From positions 1-17,546 of the forward strand of contig CAKOID010000016.1 of NCBI GenBank assembly GCA_934086355.1: a DNA stretch of 17,546 nt, given 5' to 3'. Position 1 is the first letter of the stretch. Every line of letters begins with the position of its first letter. Of this stretch, positions 15,887 through 17,546 are shown piece after piece. The notes below the pieces were generated by a model. The model saw only the letters and a program-made list of their open reading frames with translations, had not been told where the DNA came from and made no database searches. The DNA comes from an uncultured Bacilli bacterium (lineage in GTDB: Bacteria; Bacillota_I; Bacilli_A; RF39; UBA660). The position numbers and the translations under genes are program-made.

Positions 15887-15891
15887 ATTTT

Positions 15892-16404
15892 TTATTTATT
15901 TTTTCTTAGTAATGTAAGTGCTTTAATTTCATCCACACCAGAATTAACTAAATCATTAAATAATTGATTACTATATTTTGCTAACATAATTTGAATTGCT
16001 GTTTCTTCATCATATTTAAATAAATAATTATTAAAATCCCGCTTTAAATCCTGATAAGGAACATCAATATCAATAACATTTTTTAATTCAAAAAATGATT
16101 CTATTTTTTTCCCACATTCAATACATCTATAATCGTAATACCATCTAGGATAAGAATAACTATATCCCCTATACAATAACAAATTATGTGTACAGTTTTC
16201 CTCTATCAATAATTCAACATCATTTTTGATTTTATTAACATTTCGTGATAATTTTTCATTGTATAATTGCAATTTTATAGCTTCCATTACTAAAGGATTT
16301 TTACACATTTCATTTAATAATTCATTATTTTTTTCATACTCACTAGTTTGTTCAGCTATTTCACCTTTTAATTTTTTTATTTCTTCAAAAATATTTTCTT
16401 TCAT
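15892..16404 (-). CDS. Unknown 170-aa protein with coiled coil and possible zinc site
   Basis: The family is not recognised. I use the ATG at 16404 because AAGGAG lies 6 nt upstream; the longer frame to 16428 has no ribosome binding site and overlaps the regulator's stop. Residues about 5-70 are a charged helical region likely to form a coiled coil. Cys71-x-His73 and Cys94-x-x-Cys97, separated by an aromatic loop ('GYSYSYPRWYYDY'), could bind zinc. The C-terminus (about 110-170) is helical. It follows the Nudix regulator after 23 nt and is probably cotranscribed with it from the promoter at 17095. A partner or effector of the regulator is possible; nothing in the sequence fixes a function. 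Confidence 0.7.
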   Translation of the reverse strand: MKENIFEEIKKLKGEIAEQTSEYEKNNELLNEMCKNPLVMEAIKLQLYNEKLSRNVNKIKNDVELLIEENCTHNLLLYRGYSYSYPRWYYDYRCIECGKKIESFFELKNVIDIDVPYQDLKRDFNNYLFKYDEETAIQIMLAKYSNQLFNDLVNSGVDEIKALTLLRKNK

Positions 16405-16427
16405 ATCTTTCTCCTTATTTTTAAACA

Positions 16428-17075
16428 TTATCTAAACTTATAAAGTTTAGCAGGCTTTTTACCAATATAATTTTTTTCATTATTTATATCAACAATTATT
16501 CCATCATTTATTAATTTTTTTCTAAAATTTCTTCTATCAATTGTTTTATCTAACACTATTTCATAAACACTTTGTAATTCTGGAAGTGTTAAAGTATTAG
16601 GAAATAAAGATTTTAATATATCAGAATCATATATTAATTCTTTTAATTTTAAAATAGAATCATTTAATATTTCATTATGATCATAAGCAAGTTCTGGTAT
16701 ATTATTTATAGGAAACCAATCAGAATCATTCGTTTTATCAGTTTCTTTTAATAAATTTACTTTTTCTATGTCAAGAAATCCAACATAACTTAATCCAACC
16801 ATTCTCATTATTGGCGATCTATCAACTCTACTATATATATTTGAATAATATAACTCAATATCATTTATTCCAGTTTTTTCTTTTATTTCTCTTTTCATTC
16901 CATCAACAACTGTTTCATTATTATATAAAGCCCCACCAACTAAAGCCCATTTATCTTTATAAGGTTCATTATTACGTCTTATTAGTAATACTTTAACAAT
17001 ACCTTTATCAACAGTAAATATTGAACTTATTAAATGAATACCTTGATTTTTATACAAAGGATTATTTTTTTGCAT
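16428..17075 (-). CDS. NrtR-like transcription regulator (Nudix domain plus winged helix)
   Basis: I place the start at the ATG at 17075, the first after the predicted transcription start, preceded by GGAAGTGAT. The 215-aa product has an N-terminal Nudix fold (about 1-140) and a C-terminal winged-helix domain (about 145-215, 'LTLPELQSVYEIVL...IDRRNFRKKL' to 'GKKPAKLYKF'), the NrtR architecture. The Nudix box (residues 48-70) keeps Gly48, Glu54, Arg62, Glu63 and Glu66, but Lys67 replaces the second Glu of the EE pair, which normally binds metal. This suits a ligand-sensing rather than hydrolytic domain. NrtR proteins usually repress NAD or sugar genes and bind ADP-ribose-like ligands. The palindrome in its own promoter implies autoregulation. 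Confidence 0.85.
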   Translation of the reverse strand: MQKNNPLYKNQGIHLISSIFTVDKGIVKVLLIRRNNEPYKDKWALVGGALYNNETVVDGMKREIKEKTGINDIELYYSNIYSRVDRSPIMRMVGLSYVGFLDIEKVNLLKETDKTNDSDWFPINNIPELAYDHNEILNDSILKLKELIYDSDILKSLFPNTLTLPELQSVYEIVLDKTIDRRNFRKKLINDGIIVDINNEKNYIGKKPAKLYKFR

Positions 17076-17094
17076 TATTATCACTTCCACTATC

Positions 17095-17123
17095 ATTATA
17101 TGTGTATTTCGTACACTTGTCAA
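17095..17123 (-). promoter_or_regulatory. Consensus promoter of the NrtR-like regulator
   Basis: Read on the minus strand: a perfect TTGACA (17123-17118), a 17-nt spacer and a perfect TATAAT (17100-17095). The spacer is almost filled by the palindrome at 17102-17116, so a bound regulator would block RNA polymerase. The start point should be near 17088, about 13 nt before the ATG. Confidence 0.85.
17102..17116 (-). promoter_or_regulatory. Putative NrtR-like operator, copy A
   Basis: The palindrome GTGTATTTCGTACAC has arms GTGTA and TACAC and lies exactly between the -35 and -10 boxes of the regulator's promoter. It is nearly identical to the site at 15813-15827. Location and recurrence, not a known consensus, are the evidence. 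Confidence 0.65.
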
Positions 17124-17139
17124 CAAAAAAAATACAAAA

Positions 17140-17160
17140 TGCCACTTTTTTGCCACTTTT
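17140..17160 (+). repeat. Tandem TGCCACTTTT repeat
   Basis: TGCCACTTTT occurs twice back to back (17140-17150 with one extra T, and 17151-17160), between the tRNA terminator and the regulator promoter. No function is evident. Confidence 0.5.
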
Positions 17161-17169
17161 ATATATATG

Positions 17170-17193
17170 AAAAAAACTTGTGAAACTCACAAG
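17170..17193 (-). terminator. Terminator of the tRNA cluster
   Basis: On the minus strand CTTGTG and CACAAG (17193-17188 and 17182-17177) form a stem with a 5-nt loop, followed by seven T residues (17176-17170). It lies 14 nt after the tRNA-Lys 3' end. Confidence 0.8.
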
Positions 17194-17206
17194 CTTAATA
17201 ATCAAC

Positions 17207-17282
17207 TGGTGTCTCGTATGCGACTTGAACGCATGACCCTTTGATTAAAAGTCAAATGCTCTACCAACTGAGCTAACGAGAC
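17207..17282 (-). tRNA. tRNA-Lys (anticodon TTT)
   Basis: The acceptor stem GTCTCGT/ACGAGAC, D-loop AGCTCAGTTGGTAGAGC, anticodon loop CTTTTAA and T-loop GTTCAAGTC are all present. CCA is encoded. It is the last gene of the cluster. Confidence 0.97.
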
Positions 17283-17299
17283 GAATATAATAATTAAGA

Positions 17300-17375
17300 T
17301 GGCTGCCTCGGGTGGGTTCGAACCACCGGAATGTCAGAGTCAAAGTCTGATGCCTTACCACTTGGCTACGAGGCA
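17300..17375 (-). tRNA. tRNA-Gln (anticodon TTG)
   Basis: The acceptor stem is TGCCTCG/CGAGGCA with discriminator G, the anticodon loop is CTTTGAC, the T-loop is GGTTCGAACC, and CCA is encoded. Confidence 0.97.
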
Positions 17376-17383
17376 ATCTAAAG

Positions 17384-17467
17384 TGGTGGAGGGACATGGA
17401 TTTGAACCATGGAACCCGAAGGAACAGATTTACAGTCTGCCGCGTTTGACCACTTCGCTATCCCTCC
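17384..17467 (-). tRNA. tRNA-Tyr (anticodon GTA)
   Basis: This is a class II tRNA with a long variable arm. The acceptor stem is GGAGGGA/TCCCTCC, the anticodon loop is CTGTAAA, and CCA is encoded. Confidence 0.97.
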
Positions 17468-17472
17468 AAAAG

Positions 17473-17546
17473 TGGTGCCGACAGAGGGAGTCGAACCCCC
17501 AACCTACTGATTACAAGTCAGTTGCGCTGCCAGTTACGCTATGTCG
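17473..17546 (-). tRNA. tRNA-Thr (anticodon TGT), partial at the window edge
   Basis: The anticodon loop is CTTGTAA and the T-loop is GGTTCGACTCC, followed by TGTCGGC, A and encoded CCA. The first two bases of the acceptor stem (expected GC) lie beyond the window. Confidence 0.93.

Noticed and set aside
16431..16450. Perfect hairpin CTAAACTT/AAGTTTAG at the regulator 3' end (also at 15848) as a terminator
   Set aside because: No T tract in the minus direction, and the sequence is explained by coding for LYKF; the second copy is the remnant of the same coding tail.

Overview
This is a very AT-rich window from a low-GC Firmicute. TGA is used as a stop (for example at the end of the SEDS gene) and Trp is read from TGG, so the code is standard and the organism is not a true mycoplasma. 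Strong AGGAGG-type ribosome binding sites, four tRNAs with encoded CCA and two SigE/SigK-like sigma factors point to an uncultured, host-associated member of the Bacilli (RF39- or Erysipelotrichia-like). That placement is an inference.

Layout. Positions 1-446 hold no large gene. They do hold a short plus-strand transcription unit (near-consensus promoter, about 76 nt, terminator) facing a 27-codon hydrophobic ORF on the minus strand, with imperfect ~28-bp inverted repeats around it; together they look like a possible type I toxin-antitoxin locus. Positions 447-9190 (minus) are one seven-gene operon for a Tad/type IV-like secretion or pilus machine: two exported or membrane-anchored Cys-containing proteins (227 and 1108 aa), a 348-aa pilin-like protein, a CpaB-like SAF protein, a CpaF/TadA ATPase and two T2SSF-type platform proteins. 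No prepilin peptidase or small Flp pilin is present. Divergent from it (9278-11051, plus) are a CPBP-type membrane protease, a YkuE-like metallophosphoesterase and a small Tyr/Pro-rich protein whose ribosome binding site lies inside a hairpin terminator. On the minus strand, 13587-11061 holds a SEDS-family cell-wall polymerase followed by two tandem sporulation-type sigma factors with their own promoter. A small plus-strand gene (13645-13947) has its own terminator.

Positions 13960-17075 (minus) appear to be a small regulon under an NrtR-like regulator (degenerate Nudix domain plus winged helix). The regulator has a perfect TTGACA-17-TATAAT promoter with a GTGTA-N5-TACAC palindrome in the spacer. 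A near-identical palindrome lies before a second gene set: a frameshifted histidine phosphatase, an AAA_28/NadR-kinase-like P-loop protein whose start is out of frame by one base in an A7 run, and an unknown 222-aa protein. A 40-bp remnant of a regulator-like C-terminus lies between the two gene sets. Positions 17207-17546 are a minus-strand tRNA cluster (Thr, Tyr, Gln, Lys in transcription order) ending in a clear terminator.
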